The translations under genes and the position numbers were made by a program. From the NCBI RefSeq assembly GCF_000379805.1, contig NZ_KB903538.1:31228-95227 (forward strand): 64,000 nt of DNA, read 5' to 3'. Positions 26,981 to 36,156 of the stretch are shown here, piece after piece; the stretch's first letter is position 1, and the number at the start of each line of letters is the position of its first letter. A model generated the notes under the pieces. The model was not told the origin of the DNA. It saw only the letters and a list, made by a program, of their open reading frames with translations, and did no database searches. Source of the DNA: Lewinella cohaerens DSM 23179. GTDB taxonomy: Bacteria > Bacteroidota > Bacteroidia > Chitinophagales > Saprospiraceae.

Positions 26981-27134
26981 GAGCTTGTTTGGTGCGGATT
27001 CGTTTTGAAAATCAATGATTTATGGTTCTGACTTCGCATCAAAATGTGAATTTGGCGGGTCAAATGAGTATTTTGATGCGAAGTCAGGTTCGTAAAGTAC
27101 TGGTTTTCAGTCGTAGTGAGTACCAAACAAGCTC
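26981..27134. repeat. 154-bp palindromic element, full copy 2
   Basis: Perfect 13-base termini GAGCTTGTTTGGT / ACCAAACAAGCTC and a perfect internal 18-base pair of arms, CTGACTTCGCATCAAAAT (27028-27045) with its complement at 27070-27087. The interior differs from copy 1, but the termini are the same. It fills the gap between rnd and the DUF4249 gene. Confidence 0.8.
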
Positions 27135-27169
27135 GAAGTCCTCTTTACTCACTGGCATAAGCGTACTTT

Positions 27170-28105
27170 ATGATCTCGTTAAACTCCAGGTTACTTATAG
27201 TTTTACTAGCAATTTTTTCTTTTAGCTGCGAAGAAGAATTCACCCCTCCGATCATCGAAGCAGAAGATCAAGTAGTCGTAGAAGGCTACATCGAAGCCGG
27301 TGATCGCCCTACCCCACCCTATGTTTTATTGACAAAGAGTTTCCCTTTTTTCAGCAAACTAAGTCAGGACGATCTTAATAATGCCTTTATCAGGGATGCT
27401 AAAGTGACTGTTTATGACGGCGAACAGACCGTCACGCTTACGGAACTCTGCCTTGATGATGTTCCGGAGGAATTTCGGGAACAAGCAGCAGATTTATTAG
27501 GAGTAGCTATAGATAGCGTGGGCGTTAATTTCTGCGTATACCTGGATTTGAGCTTGCAGATGATAGGTGAGGAAGGAAAAACTTACGAGCTTACAGTAAA
27601 AACTGGAGAAAAAACCATTACAGCAAGCACAACCATTCCTTTTGCTATACCTCTTGATTCCTTGTATTTTGTTCCTCCTCCTGGAGAGCCCAATGATACC
27701 TTGGCGCAGTTACGGGTAATTGTTAACGACCCTCCTGCCACGCCTAATTATTATCGCTATTTTACTAGAGAAGGAGAAGGACCTTACCTACGACCATTTG
27801 CCTCTGTTACCGACGACCTGCTCTTTGAAGGGCAGATATTTGAACTTCCGCTAGCAAAAGCAGAAGATTTAAATACCGAATTTGAACAGGAGACTTACGG
27901 CCTCTTTCGCTTAGGAGCAGCAGCCTCTATAAAGTGGATGACGTTGGATGAAGACCAGTTTAACTTCTGGAATACACTTGAATTCAGCCGAGCCAATCAA
28001 GGGCCATTTTCGTCTTATACACGTATTCAACACAATGTAGAAGGCGGATTAGGAATTTGGGGCGGAATTGCCGCTCGCTATTATGACCTTACTGTTGAAT
28101 ATTAA
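27170..28105 (+). CDS. DUF4249-type lipoprotein
   Basis: 311 residues. Lipoprotein signal with FSFSC (Cys about 20) followed by EEEFTPPI. The DUF4249 pattern is visible: VVVEGYIEAGDRPTPPYVLL near the start, an AKVTVYDG segment, GKTYELTVKTGEKTITAST and a C-terminal GIWGGIAARYYDL. DUF4249 proteins are outer-membrane-associated lipoproteins usually encoded beside TonB receptors; no receptor is adjacent here. The role is unknown. The start lies 35 bases after the palindromic copy 2. Confidence 0.8.
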   Translation: MISLNSRLLIVLLAIFSFSCEEEFTPPIIEAEDQVVVEGYIEAGDRPTPPYVLLTKSFPFFSKLSQDDLNNAFIRDAKVTVYDGEQTVTLTELCLDDVPEEFREQAADLLGVAIDSVGVNFCVYLDLSLQMIGEEGKTYELTVKTGEKTITASTTIPFAIPLDSLYFVPPPGEPNDTLAQLRVIVNDPPATPNYYRYFTREGEGPYLRPFASVTDDLLFEGQIFELPLAKAEDLNTEFEQETYGLFRLGAAASIKWMTLDEDQFNFWNTLEFSRANQGPFSSYTRIQHNVEGGLGIWGGIAARYYDLTVEY

Positions 28106-28175
28106 TCCTTATTGTAAGAATAGGGTGTTCACGAAAAATAATACGGGAATCAGCACCTATACAATCTTGATATTG

Positions 28176-28184
28176 TAGCTTTGC
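28176..28184 (+). promoter_or_regulatory. -7 promoter element of gldC
   Basis: TAgcTTTGC, a full consensus match, 24 bases before the gldC ATG at 28209. Confidence 0.5.
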
Positions 28185-28208
28185 GCAAAATTAATCTGAA
28201 CAATAATA

Positions 28209-28559
28209 ATGGATAAGAAAGTAATACAAACCAGCGACATCAATATTAAGATTGGCCTGAATGAGGAAAAGCTACCTGTTCGCATCGATTGGGAGGCATC
28301 AGACAATCCTAATGGTAAGCAAGTCTCCAAGGCTATGTTACTGGCATTCTTTGACGAAGAAACCAAGGACACCCTGAAAATTGACCTCTGGACAACAGAG
28401 ATGCAAGTAATGGAAATGGATCGTTTCTTTTTCCAAACACTCAGAGGAATGGCTGACACCTATTATAAGGCCACACAAAATGCTGAGATGGCTACCTCCA
28501 TGCAGCAGTTTGTACATTTTTTTGGTGAAAAGACTGGCATCATCAAGCCAGGACAATAA
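28209..28559 (+). CDS. gldC: Gliding motility protein GldC
   Basis: 116 residues, cytosolic, no signal peptide. The start INIKIGLNEEKLPVRIDWEA, the phrase AFFDEETKDTLKIDLWTTEM and the end FVHFFGEKTGIIKPGQ match the GldC family as I recall it, including length. GldC was found as a gene aiding gliding in Flavobacterium; its biochemical role is unclear. Its presence with several T9SS cargo genes supports a gliding or T9SS-competent organism, although GldC also occurs in non-gliding Bacteroidota. Confidence 0.85.
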   Translation: MDKKVIQTSDINIKIGLNEEKLPVRIDWEASDNPNGKQVSKAMLLAFFDEETKDTLKIDLWTTEMQVMEMDRFFFQTLRGMADTYYKATQNAEMATSMQQFVHFFGEKTGIIKPGQ

Positions 28560-28653
28560 TAGGCAAGGAATTGGTAATCATCTGCTTGTATTTCCATACT
28601 TGCGATAGTAAATGATAAGAGATCAAAAGTATAAACTTATTTTCTCTTTTAGA

Positions 28654-28686
28654 TTTGTTCATAAGCTGCAATTTAGGTAGCTTTGC
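28654..28686 (+). promoter_or_regulatory. Promoter of the SRP RNA gene
   Basis: TTTG at 28654-28657, a 20-base spacer, and TAgcTTTGC at 28678-28686. This is the full Bacteroidota -33/-7 arrangement, 5 bases before the RNA's predicted 5' end. Confidence 0.7.
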
Positions 28687-28690
28687 CCTC

Positions 28691-28784
28691 GGTGGGCGGC
28701 ATAGGGCCAGCTCCCTTTAATCCCCCAGGGCGGAAACGCAGCAAGGGTACGAGGTTGTAGCGGTTCGTATGTTTGCTCACCACC
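28691..28784 (+). ncRNA. ffs: Signal recognition particle RNA (bacterial small type, 4.5S)
   Basis: The conserved apical domain is present: CAGGGCGGAAACGCAGCAAGG at about 28726-28746 contains the symmetric and asymmetric loop bases (CAGG, GGAA, AGCA) that bind Ffh. The ends pair (GGTGGGC at 28691 with GCTCACC near 28775-28783), and GGGCCAGCTCCC lies in the left arm, giving a hairpin of about 94 bases. A matching promoter lies just upstream. The RNA pairs with Ffh to deliver membrane proteins to the translocon. End positions are estimates. Confidence 0.88.
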
Positions 28785-28852
28785 TTTCTTTTTCGGAGCC
28801 TTTTCCTTTTCAAAAGGTTTCATTCCAACCCCACCAAGTCTATTAATTGAGT

Positions 28853-29509
28853 ATGAAGTTTTTTATCGACACGGCAAATCTTGATCACATTAAGGAAGCT
28901 AAGGCATTGGGTATTCTGGATGGTGTAACGACCAACCCTTCCCTAATGGCTAAGGAAGGAATTACTGGAAAAGATAATATCCTTAAGCACTACGCTGCCA
29001 TTGCAGAAACAGTGGATGGTGATGTCAGTGCGGAGGTTATCTCTACCGATTTTGCTGGCATGGTCGAAGAAGCAAAGGTGCTTACTGAAATTGCAGACAA
29101 CATCGTGGTTAAAATCCCGATGATTATGGATGGGATTAAAGCATTAAGCTGGTGTTCTGAACATGGTATTGCTACCAACTGTACACTGGTATTTAGTGGT
29201 GCCCAGGCAATCCTTGCTGCAAAAGCAGGTGCTACTTACGTTTCTCCTTTCATTGGCCGTATTGACGATATCAACTGGGAAGGAATGGATCTCATCAAGC
29301 AAATTGCTGAGATTTATGCTATCCAAGGCTTTGATACAGAGATTCTTGCTGCTTCTATCCGAACCTCTAAGCACATCGTTGATGCTGCTATTTCTGGTGC
29401 AGATGTAGTAACTTGTCCACTGAATTCTTACCTTGGCATGCTCAAGCATCCATTGACAGATATAGGATTAGAAAAATTCTTAGCGGATTACCGCAAAGGC
29501 AATAGCTAA
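28853..29509 (+). CDS. Transaldolase / fructose-6-phosphate aldolase-like protein
   Basis: 218 residues from ATG 28853; a TTG two codons earlier opens the frame. MKFFIDTANLDHIKEAKALG, DGVTTNPSLMAKEG, VVKIPMIMDGIKALSW (with the Schiff-base Lys), NCTLVFSGAQAILAAKAGA, YVSPFIGRIDD and AASIRTSKHIVDAAISGADV define the small transaldolase/TalC-FSA family. It moves or cleaves three-carbon dihydroxyacetone units in sugar phosphates in the cytosol. Bacteroidota members of this size usually act as transaldolases of the pentose phosphate pathway; aldolase activity is the alternative. A strong terminator follows. Confidence 0.88.
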   Translation: MKFFIDTANLDHIKEAKALGILDGVTTNPSLMAKEGITGKDNILKHYAAIAETVDGDVSAEVISTDFAGMVEEAKVLTEIADNIVVKIPMIMDGIKALSWCSEHGIATNCTLVFSGAQAILAAKAGATYVSPFIGRIDDINWEGMDLIKQIAEIYAIQGFDTEILAASIRTSKHIVDAAISGADVVTCPLNSYLGMLKHPLTDIGLEKFLADYRKGNS

Positions 29510-29619
29510 ACCAAGCATTGCAAACGATATAAGCCTGATACATCTCAGGGTGTTTGCCGATACGATACGCCATCGGTACAACATAAACAAAGAGGCTATC
29601 TATTTTACATACCATTTTG

Positions 29620-29647
29620 AAGGGGAAGTTTTACTTCCCCTTTTTTT
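29620..29647 (+). terminator. Terminator after the transaldolase-type gene
   Basis: AAGGGGAAGT-ttt-ACTTCCCCTT followed by a run of T. Classical intrinsic form. Confidence 0.85.
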
Positions 29648-29726
29648 ATGGGCTAAAATGAATTTATTTGCTCGATAAAACGTTAACTTTATAGAATCAC
29701 AATTTTATTCAGCTAAAGCCACAAAC

Positions 29727-30008
29727 ATGGGCGTTGAACGAATCAAAGAACGGTTGCACCTTCGTATTGAGCAGGCGGATGAGCAGATGCTGCAAGTCTT
29801 GGTTGAAATGACGGAGAGTTTGTTTAGGACTTATCAGCCTCAGATATTAAAAGAAAAGGAAGCAGATTTGAACAAAGACTACACTGAGCATCTCCGCCCA
29901 CTGACCCGCGAAGAACTCACCTCTGAAATTGAAGAATCAATGGCTGATTATGAACGGGGAGATTATCTGCCCTTAGACGAATCCAGCAAAGAAGCTTCCT
30001 CATGGTAG
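29727..30008 (+). CDS. Antitoxin of a ParE/RelE-type module
   Basis: 93 residues. ERIKERLHLRIEQADEQMLQVLVEMTESLF is a helical N-terminus common to small antitoxins of ParE/RelE-type pairs, followed by an acidic region (EADLNKDY, REELTSEIEESMADYERGDY) that would wrap around a basic toxin. Its last seven bases overlap the start of the next gene, the usual coupling of such pairs. It should bind its partner and repress the promoter; TAacTTTA about 40 bases upstream is a possible -7 variant. Function of the pair is doubtful because the toxin looks short. Confidence 0.7.
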   Translation: MGVERIKERLHLRIEQADEQMLQVLVEMTESLFRTYQPQILKEKEADLNKDYTEHLRPLTREELTSEIEESMADYERGDYLPLDESSKEASSW

Positions 30009-30217
30009 GCAAAATTTTCCGTGTAATCTTTACTCGACATGCACAGCGGCGCCGACAGCAAATCTTTGATTTTGAAGAAAACCTTAATGGCAAACGTTAC
30101 GCTCGCAAAGTTCAGCAAGCTATTGATAAGGAATCTAAAAAACTAGAAGAATTCCCTGATTCACATCCCAATTATCTAGCTCGACCAAACCAACTATCGG
30201 CTAATCCAAACGCTTGA
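30002..30217 (+). CDS. ParE/RelE-type toxin, apparently truncated at the C-terminus
   Basis: 71 residues, whereas ParE/RelE toxins are usually about 90-105. The N-terminal half is intact: VIFTRHAQRRRQQIFDFEEN, RYARKVQQAIDKESKKLEEF and PDSHPNY. The usual C-terminal strands and conserved Arg/Tyr residues are absent; instead the frame runs into a polar tail (LARPNQLSANPNA) and stops inside the 3' end of the converging trmH gene, overlapping it by 17 bases. This suggests a deletion that removed the toxin's catalytic part and joined it to trmH. It could be an inactive remnant stabilised by, or at least kept with, its antitoxin. Confidence 0.6.
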   Translation: MVGKIFRVIFTRHAQRRRQQIFDFEENLNGKRYARKVQQAIDKESKKLEEFPDSHPNYLARPNQLSANPNA

Positions 30218-30845
30218 CTTTCTTCCCCTTCACCTGCTGCTCATGCCGCTGAACATAATCCTCAAAGATCGCTTCTTGCTGCGCTGCAGGGGTAGGATTA
30301 TTTTCGCCATAATAGCCTACTGCCAATCTTTGGCGTAAGCCTTCGAAGACACTTACTGCGCAGGCAACAGAGATATTCAAGCTTTGAACCATACCCATTT
30401 GGGGGATTAGAAAGTTCCCATCAACATGACTAAGTGCTTCTTCACTTACACCATCATGTTCATTGCCAAAGAGGAGCGCTACCGAATCGGTGAGGTTTAA
30501 GTCGTGCAAAGAAACGGCATCTTTGGCCATGTGGGTAGCATAGATGAAGTCATAATTGGCTCTCACTGCGGCCAAGCAGTTTTCCAACTGGGTGTAGTAA
30601 TGAACATCCAGCCATTTGCGTGAGCCGGCAGAACTCTTTTTGCCCAAGGTTATGTATTCTTCCTGAAGATGCTTCTCCGTATAAAGAATATAGAGGTCGG
30701 AAATGCCTACTGCCTCACAGCTACGCATGACTGCGCTGATGTTGTGAGGATCATGGACATTCTCAAGAATAACAGTGAAATTTTTCTGTCGCCGGTAAGC
30801 TACTTCCCGCAAGCGGGCTCGGCGTTGCTCCGTCATGGGCGCCAT
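30201..30845 (-). CDS. trmH: tRNA (guanosine-2'-O-)-methyltransferase, SpoU/TrmH family
   Basis: 214 residues. ENVHDPHNISAVMRSCEAVG is SpoU motif 1 with the catalytic-region Asn and Arg, ALLFGNEHDGVSEEAL is motif 2, and IPQMGMVQSLNISVACAV is motif 3 of the knotted SAM-binding fold. TrmH methylates the 2'-OH of G18 in tRNA. Length and the N-terminal extension (RRARLREVAYRRQKNFT) match TrmH rather than the 23S enzyme RlmB. It starts 2 bases after the upstream lipoprotein gene stop and closes the leftward run. Confidence 0.85.
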   Translation of the reverse strand: MAPMTEQRRARLREVAYRRQKNFTVILENVHDPHNISAVMRSCEAVGISDLYILYTEKHLQEEYITLGKKSSAGSRKWLDVHYYTQLENCLAAVRANYDFIYATHMAKDAVSLHDLNLTDSVALLFGNEHDGVSEEALSHVDGNFLIPQMGMVQSLNISVACAVSVFEGLRQRLAVGYYGENNPTPAAQQEAIFEDYVQRHEQQVKGKKVKRLD

Positions 30846-30847
30846 CT

Positions 30848-32356
30848 CTATTCCGCTTTGGTGAATCGGTAATTCTGAAAACGAAGGATATTCACAAACT
30901 TATTCTCCCAGCGTTCTACCTGAGGGAATTCCATCCCACCAGTAGTTGTAGGAGTAATTATCCGTTGGAAATCAAAATTAGTATGCAGTAATTGCTCTGG
31001 GTTTTGCTCCAGCTGTAGTTGAAACTTAGTGCCAAAACGATTGATCATTCTACCGAAATAGCGAGAGACATCGTAACCAACAAAAGCTTCTTCCAGCGGT
31101 ATTTCACCATAGCGCTCATAGTAGCGCCGCTTGAAAGCACGAATTTCAGGATTAAGTTCATCAAGAAAAACGCTGCTGCTCACGTGAACATTCAGCTTTT
31201 CGTAATAATCAAAATCAATCCGTTCGTAATCCATCCACTGTGGCATACCATAAACCTTAACCGTTTGGTACTGGCCACGATCCAGATCCAGTTTACGCAG
31301 GAAGTTATAGATGAACGTTTCTTTTGTCCAGGATGGAACAATAAAGACCGTCTCCCGATCAAAACTGAACCAAGGCTTAAGGTCAACAGACTGCATATCC
31401 AGCTTAGTGGTATCAATCGCTAGTCGCTTTAGCGGGTCTGTATTTTCGAGCCCGTTTAGGCGTTCGTATTCGCGCTGAAAATAATCAAAGCGCATTGTTT
31501 CACCCGGAACATCCATCCCTACCAAAACAATCTGATCATGCTTATAAGTGGCCAATACGTGCTGCATAATAGCTTGGCAGTGAGACTCAAGCGTTGGCTT
31601 TACCTGCACATAATTTGGATTCTGCGACGATACGGAACTAGATGCAGAATGAGGAGAAACCAATACACCATCGGTACTCCTTACTTTATTAGCTAGTATC
31701 GCTGTATTAGAACGCAGGTAAGGGCCTATTACCAAGTGGGACTCATTGAGTTCACGATTGGTACGAGCCAAATTGTTGACTTGCGTTTCGTTCGCTTTAG
31801 AATCCATAACAGTAACGTTCAATGCCACTCCTTCGTCGGAGAGTTCATCAAAGGCCATTTCCATGCCATTATAAAATTGCAGCGCCCAAGTAGAGTTTGG
31901 TGCAATTTGCTTATCAATGCTATTATACCGATCCGATAGGAAAGGTAAAATTACGGAAACATTGTAGGAGCTCAACAATTGAGAGTTCCCCTCTCCTACC
32001 CCAATTGGATTTACTGGGTTGCCACCAGGGCCAGGAGCCACAGGAGCAGAAGTAGAATAAATGGGAGGCTCAATGGAAGAAGGAATATCACGCCAGATGA
32101 TGGTATCCATCGGGTCGGTAGGCGCATTTTCTACCAATACATAAGTGCCGGTCGCTGGATCATAAACCCGACGCCCCTGGATAGGGTCCAGTTCTTCTTT
32201 CCCATCTTTAGGGTCAGTGTTATTTCCTTGTGAAATTGGCTTAAAAAGCTCACAGGAACTAAACAGGACAATGGCAATTATGCCAATAACGGTCAGTAAA
32301 AACTGACTGATTCTATTCCCACTCAATGGTTGCTGGTGGCTTTGTACTGATATCAT
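30848..32356 (-). CDS. Periplasmic-binding-fold lipoprotein (branched-chain amino-acid receptor-like)
   Basis: 502 residues from ATG 32356. The N-terminus has [18 protein letters not shown], a lipoprotein signal with Cys near residue 35. A Pro/Gly-rich linker leads (about residue 110) to a type I periplasmic-binding fold: [65 protein letters not shown] and an [18 protein letters not shown] end. No ABC transporter genes are near, so it is probably not an uptake receptor; a cell-envelope role as in the LppC/LpoA-type use of this fold is an alternative. The start lies 44 bases inside the 3' end of guaA. Confidence 0.75.
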   Translation of the reverse strand: MISVQSHQQPLSGNRISQFLLTVIGIIAIVLFSSCELFKPISQGNNTDPKDGKEELDPIQGRRVYDPATGTYVLVENAPTDPMDTIIWRDIPSSIEPPIYSTSAPVAPGPGGNPVNPIGVGEGNSQLLSSYNVSVILPFLSDRYNSIDKQIAPNSTWALQFYNGMEMAFDELSDEGVALNVTVMDSKANETQVNNLARTNRELNESHLVIGPYLRSNTAILANKVRSTDGVLVSPHSASSSVSSQNPNYVQVKPTLESHCQAIMQHVLATYKHDQIVLVGMDVPGETMRFDYFQREYERLNGLENTDPLKRLAIDTTKLDMQSVDLKPWFSFDRETVFIVPSWTKETFIYNFLRKLDLDRGQYQTVKVYGMPQWMDYERIDFDYYEKLNVHVSSSVFLDELNPEIRAFKRRYYERYGEIPLEEAFVGYDVSRYFGRMINRFGTKFQLQLEQNPEQLLHTNFDFQRIITPTTTGGMEFPQVERWENKFVNILRFQNYRFTKAE

Positions 32357-33854
32357 AAACGACTCGGTTAATTCCTTTAACATGATTGATGATTTCACTG
32401 GAAATTTTAGCCAGTAAATCGTGCGGTAAGTGGCTCCACTCAGCGGTCATTCCATCCGTGGAATTCACACAACGTAAGGCAACCGTTTTTTCATACGTAC
32501 GCTCATCTCCCATCACGCCTACAGACTGTACAGGAAGAAGAACAGTACCGGCTTGCCAAACTTTATCATACCATCCTGAACTGCGGAGGTTATTGATAAA
32601 AATGGCATCTGCCTCTTGCAATAGAGCTACTTTTTCCGGCGTTATCGCCCCCAATATACGAATTCCTAGTCCAGGTCCCGGAAATGGATGGCGCCCAAGG
32701 ATATTATCCGGAATATTTAGGGTTTTACCTACTCTGCGGACCTCATCTTTGAACAACATTCGCAGTGGCTCAACAATCTTTAAATTGAGGTGATCAGGCA
32801 ATCCACCAACATTGTGATGCGACTTGATGGTAACCGACGGGCCGTGTACGGAAATAGATTCAATGACGTCAGGGTAAATGGTCCCTTGCCCCAGCCATTG
32901 GATGTTTTCGAGCTTAGCAGCTTCTTCTTCGAATACCTCAATGAAAACGCGGCCAATAATTTTTCGCTTACCTTCTGGATCTTGCTCGCCTTCCAGCTCT
33001 CTGTAAAACTGGCTTTTAGCATCAATTCCGAAAACTTGCAGACCCATGCCTTGGTAGGAGGCCAGTACTTCTTCGAATTCACCCTTGCGCAAAAGTCCAT
33101 TGTCTACAAAGAAACAGAACAGTTGTTTGCCAATAGCATGTTGCAGCAAAACGGCAGCAACCGTGGAGTCTACGCCACCAGACAAACCTAGTAATACCCG
33201 GTCGGTGCCAATTTGTTTTTTGAGATCTTCAATTGTCTCTTCTGCAAAGGAGGCTGGTGTCCAAGAACCTGTACAACCAGAAATGTCAACAACGAAGTTT
33301 TTCAACAAGGTCGCTCCCTCAAGGCTATGATACACCTCGGGGTGAAACTGAAGGCCATAAACAGGTTGTGAAAACGCATCCTTCTTTGAACGAAAAGCAG
33401 CAACTTCAATGCTGTTGGTTCCTGCTACCAGTTCAAACTGCTCTGGTAGCTCGATGATGGTATCTCCATGAGACATCCACACTTGGGAATCCGGAGACAT
33501 TCCATCCATCAAAGGATCGTCTGAAGCTTGTGTTTTCAAACTAGCCTTTCCATATTCCCGCTTCTGTGATCGCTCAACTTTGCCTCCGTAATGGTTTGCA
33601 AGGTATTGCGCACCGTAGCATACCCCTAGCAAAGGGCATTTTCCTACTACTTTCTCCAGTTCTGGATGAAGGGCATTGTCATCCTTTACCGAAAAAGGGC
33701 TTCCTGATAGAATGATTCCTTTGTAACTGTCATCCAGCTCAGGAATTTTGTTGTAAGGAACAATCTCACTGTAAACATTAAGTTCACGAACCCGGCGGGC
33801 AATAAGTTGGGTATACTGCGATCCAAAATCGAGGATCAATATTTTTTCATTCAT
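32313..33854 (-). CDS. guaA: GMP synthase (glutamine-hydrolysing)
   Basis: 513 residues, the normal length. The class I glutamine amidotransferase domain (1-190) has [11 protein letters not shown] with the catalytic Cys about 79 and [10 protein letters not shown] with the His/Glu. The ATP pyrophosphatase domain has [15 protein letters not shown], and the dimerisation domain ends KPPATIEWE. It converts XMP to GMP with glutamine. TATATTTGC on the minus strand ends 3 bases before the ATG, so its mRNA may be leaderless. Its 3' end overlaps the next gene. Confidence 0.97.
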   Translation of the reverse strand: MNEKILILDFGSQYTQLIARRVRELNVYSEIVPYNKIPELDDSYKGIILSGSPFSVKDDNALHPELEKVVGKCPLLGVCYGAQYLANHYGGKVERSQKREYGKASLKTQASDDPLMDGMSPDSQVWMSHGDTIIELPEQFELVAGTNSIEVAAFRSKKDAFSQPVYGLQFHPEVYHSLEGATLLKNFVVDISGCTGSWTPASFAEETIEDLKKQIGTDRVLLGLSGGVDSTVAAVLLQHAIGKQLFCFFVDNGLLRKGEFEEVLASYQGMGLQVFGIDAKSQFYRELEGEQDPEGKRKIIGRVFIEVFEEEAAKLENIQWLGQGTIYPDVIESISVHGPSVTIKSHHNVGGLPDHLNLKIVEPLRMLFKDEVRRVGKTLNIPDNILGRHPFPGPGLGIRILGAITPEKVALLQEADAIFINNLRSSGWYDKVWQAGTVLLPVQSVGVMGDERTYEKTVALRCVNSTDGMTAEWSHLPHDLLAKISSEIINHVKGINRVVYDISTKPPATIEWE

Positions 33855-33857
33855 GCG

Positions 33858-33866
33858 GCAAATATA
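33858..33866 (-). promoter_or_regulatory. -7 promoter element of guaA, abutting the start codon
   Basis: On the minus strand TAtaTTTGC, a full consensus match, is followed by CGC and then the ATG. Transcription would begin at or very near the start codon. Confidence 0.5.
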
Positions 33867-33938
33867 GGTAAGTGAGGGATTAAAATTAAGGATATCCAGT
33901 TTCGATTCCTTAATTAGGTCTAATCACTCAAAAGCAAG

Positions 33939-34505
33939 TTAATTCCACGTAAAATCTTCGGGTACTTGAGCAATTACCGTAAAGGTGTTCCCCTTGTTGG
34001 TCATAATTGATTGCCATAGATCTTCTGGCTTAATGTTAAACACATAGTTAGCATCCATCCTAGCCAAGAGCCAGGAGCCATAGCCTATTTCATCAAGAAG
34101 CTGACCATCAGACCAACCAGTGTAACCAATAAAAAATCGAATCTGAGATGGCTTTATCAAATCGGACTGAATTAGAAACTTCAATTTTTCAAAATCTCCT
34201 CCCCAATAAACCCCTTTAGCAACTTTTACACTATCCTCCAATAAATCTCCAACACTATGAAGGTAATGGATAGAATCTACCTGCACAGGGCCTCCAAAGA
34301 AGACTTCCGAATCAAACTCCGGGAAATCATCAATTAAATCATCAATTTTAGTCTGGAGTGGTTTATTGAGGATAAACCCTACACTGCCTTCGGCCTTGGT
34401 GTGGTCGCACAACAAGACTGCAGACCGCTTGAAATTAGGGTCAATCATAAAAGGTTCTGCTAACAAAACCTTCCCTCGCTTCAAGGATGTTTTCGACGTG
34501 CCCAT
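33939..34505 (-). CDS. YqgE/AlgH family protein
   Basis: 188 residues, the usual length. KRGKVLLAEPFMIDPNFKRS, VLLCDHTKAEGSVGFILNKP, FFGGPVQVDSIHYLHS and RFFIGYTGWSDGQLLDEI are the family's conserved blocks in order. The family is widespread and its molecular role is unresolved; it was linked to alginate regulation in Pseudomonas. It starts 5 bases after the fabD stop, so it is probably co-transcribed with fabD. There is no signal peptide. Confidence 0.9.
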   Translation of the reverse strand: MGTSKTSLKRGKVLLAEPFMIDPNFKRSAVLLCDHTKAEGSVGFILNKPLQTKIDDLIDDFPEFDSEVFFGGPVQVDSIHYLHSVGDLLEDSVKVAKGVYWGGDFEKLKFLIQSDLIKPSQIRFFIGYTGWSDGQLLDEIGYGSWLLARMDANYVFNIKPEDLWQSIMTNKGNTFTVIAQVPEDFTWN

Positions 34506-34510
34506 ATTTA

Positions 34511-35389
34511 CTACAAGCTACTACTAGCCAGCTTCCGGTCGATACGACGGATAAGCCCTCTCAGTACACTTCCTTTGCCTCCAGCCTCAACAAATTCAAC
34601 ATAACCATCCTGTGCCATCTGCTGTACTGTTTGAGTCCAACGAACAGGAGCGGTCAATTGCTTTACCAGGTTTTCCTGAATAACAGCAGGGTCTGTATGA
34701 GCTTGAGCATCTACATTCTGGTAAATGGGGCACCGTGGAGCCTTAAAGTTTGTGGCTTCGATCGCTGCTGCCAGTTTATCCTGCGCAGGTTGCATTAAAG
34801 GAGAATGGAATGCACCTCCCACTACCAGAGGAACCACTTTCTTCGCACCAGCGGCAGTCAATTGCTCGCTTGCTGCTGCTACCCCGGCAATACTGCCAGA
34901 GATCACCAACTGGCCTGGTGTATTGTAATTAGCAGGAACGACAACGTCACTGACCCCTGCACAGACATTTTCTACCACTGCATCCTCTAAGCCGATTACA
35001 GCAGCCATTGTACTTTCTTGCAATTCACAAGCCTCTTGCATGGCTAGGGCTCTGGCATGCACCAAGCGCAGGCCATCTGCAAAGTCCATAGCGCCGGCAG
35101 CTACTAATGCTGAAAACTCACCGAGGCTATGCCCAGCGACCCCTTCTGGTGCAAAATCGTCACCTGCTAAAGCTACTTTTATCACCGAGTGCAAAAAGAT
35201 GGCAGGCTGCGTAATTTTGGTTTCTTTTAGTTCTTCTTCCGTGCCCGTAAACATGACATCTGAAAGGCGAAAGCCTAACAAATCATTAGCTTGCTCAAAC
35301 ATTTCTTTGGCAAGAGGGTGTTCGTCGTAAAGATCCTGTCCCATACCCGTAAACTGGGCTCCCTGCCCTGGAAAAACATAAGCTTTCAT
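34511..35389 (-). CDS. fabD: Malonyl-CoA:ACP transacylase
   Basis: 292 residues. YVFPGQGAQFTGMG at the start, the nucleophile elbow GHSLGEFSAL (Ser about 88), GGAFHSPLMQPA with the catalytic His and a C-terminal EAGGKGSVLRGLIRRID. It loads malonyl groups onto acyl carrier protein for fatty-acid synthesis in the cytosol. It lies between folE and the yqgE/algH-type gene; no other fab gene is nearby. Confidence 0.95.
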   Translation of the reverse strand: MKAYVFPGQGAQFTGMGQDLYDEHPLAKEMFEQANDLLGFRLSDVMFTGTEEELKETKITQPAIFLHSVIKVALAGDDFAPEGVAGHSLGEFSALVAAGAMDFADGLRLVHARALAMQEACELQESTMAAVIGLEDAVVENVCAGVSDVVVPANYNTPGQLVISGSIAGVAAASEQLTAAGAKKVVPLVVGGAFHSPLMQPAQDKLAAAIEATNFKAPRCPIYQNVDAQAHTDPAVIQENLVKQLTAPVRWTQTVQQMAQDGYVEFVEAGGKGSVLRGLIRRIDRKLASSSL

Positions 35390-35473
35390 ATTCGTATTAT
35401 TGCGCAGAAAATAAATTGAGCCTACTTTTTGAAAAACGTCGGCTCAATTTATTTTTGTGCTGTTCCTTATAAT

Positions 35474-36070
35474 TTAATGCAACTTGGCATTGATCAGGTT
35501 CAAAAATTCATTGCGTGTTTCTACCTTTTGGAATTCTCCGGTAAAAGCAGAAGTTGTCGTAACAGAGTTCTGTTTCTGAACACCACGCATCATCATACAC
35601 ATGTGCCGCGCCTCAATAACGACAGCAGCCCCTTGTGGTTGCAAAGTATTTTGGATACAGTGCAAAATTTGATCCGTAAGCCGCTCCTGCACCTGCAACC
35701 TGCGGGCAAAAACATCAATTACACGTGGTATCTTACTCAGGCCAACAATATAACCATTAGGGATATACGCTACATGTGCTTTACCAAAAAAAGGTAAAAC
35801 GTGGTGTTCACACAAAGAGTACAGTTCAATGTCCTTGACAATTACCATCTCGCTGTAATTCTCCCGAAACATTGCAGAGCGTAAAATCTCTTCTGCATCT
35901 TGTTCATATCCTTGTGTTAGAAACTGCATTGCTTTAGCAGCTCTTTCCGGTGTTTTCACAAGTCCTTCTCTGGCGACATCTTCTCCTAAGTCACTAATAA
36001 TATCACCATAGAATGCCTGCAACCGTGCTGTAACATCATCATCGTATTCCTCGTGGTGCTTGTAGGCCAT
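35474..36070 (-). CDS. folE: GTP cyclohydrolase I
   Basis: 198 residues from ATG 36070 ([12 protein letters not shown]); the frame opens 22 codons earlier, but a TAgcTTTG promoter element at 36089-36096 lies within that extension, so the short start is right. [41 protein letters not shown] (zinc Cys and His pair), [16 protein letters not shown] and [11 protein letters not shown] (second zinc Cys) are all present. It makes dihydroneopterin triphosphate from GTP for folate or other pterins. Confidence 0.96.
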   Translation of the reverse strand: MAYKHHEEYDDDVTARLQAFYGDIISDLGEDVAREGLVKTPERAAKAMQFLTQGYEQDAEEILRSAMFRENYSEMVIVKDIELYSLCEHHVLPFFGKAHVAYIPNGYIVGLSKIPRVIDVFARRLQVQERLTDQILHCIQNTLQPQGAAVVIEARHMCMMMRGVQKQNSVTTTSAFTGEFQKVETRNEFLNLINAKLH

Positions 36071-36088
36071 AATAGCTTGTTTAAAACA

Positions 36089-36096
36089 CAAAGCTA
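36089..36096 (-). promoter_or_regulatory. -7 promoter element of folE
   Basis: On the minus strand it reads TAgcTTTG, a full consensus match, 18 bases before the ATG at 36070. It decides the folE start. Confidence 0.55.
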
Positions 36097-36156
36097 AGGA
36101 AAAGTTATCCCTTTTAAAGCCTCCTTGTCCGATCAAGACTCAAATTAATCTAAAAA

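Noticed and set aside
26923-27225. Two open frames inside the palindromic element at 26981-27134
   Set aside because: They read through the inverted arms, so they encode near-mirror peptides typical of a palindrome, not genes.
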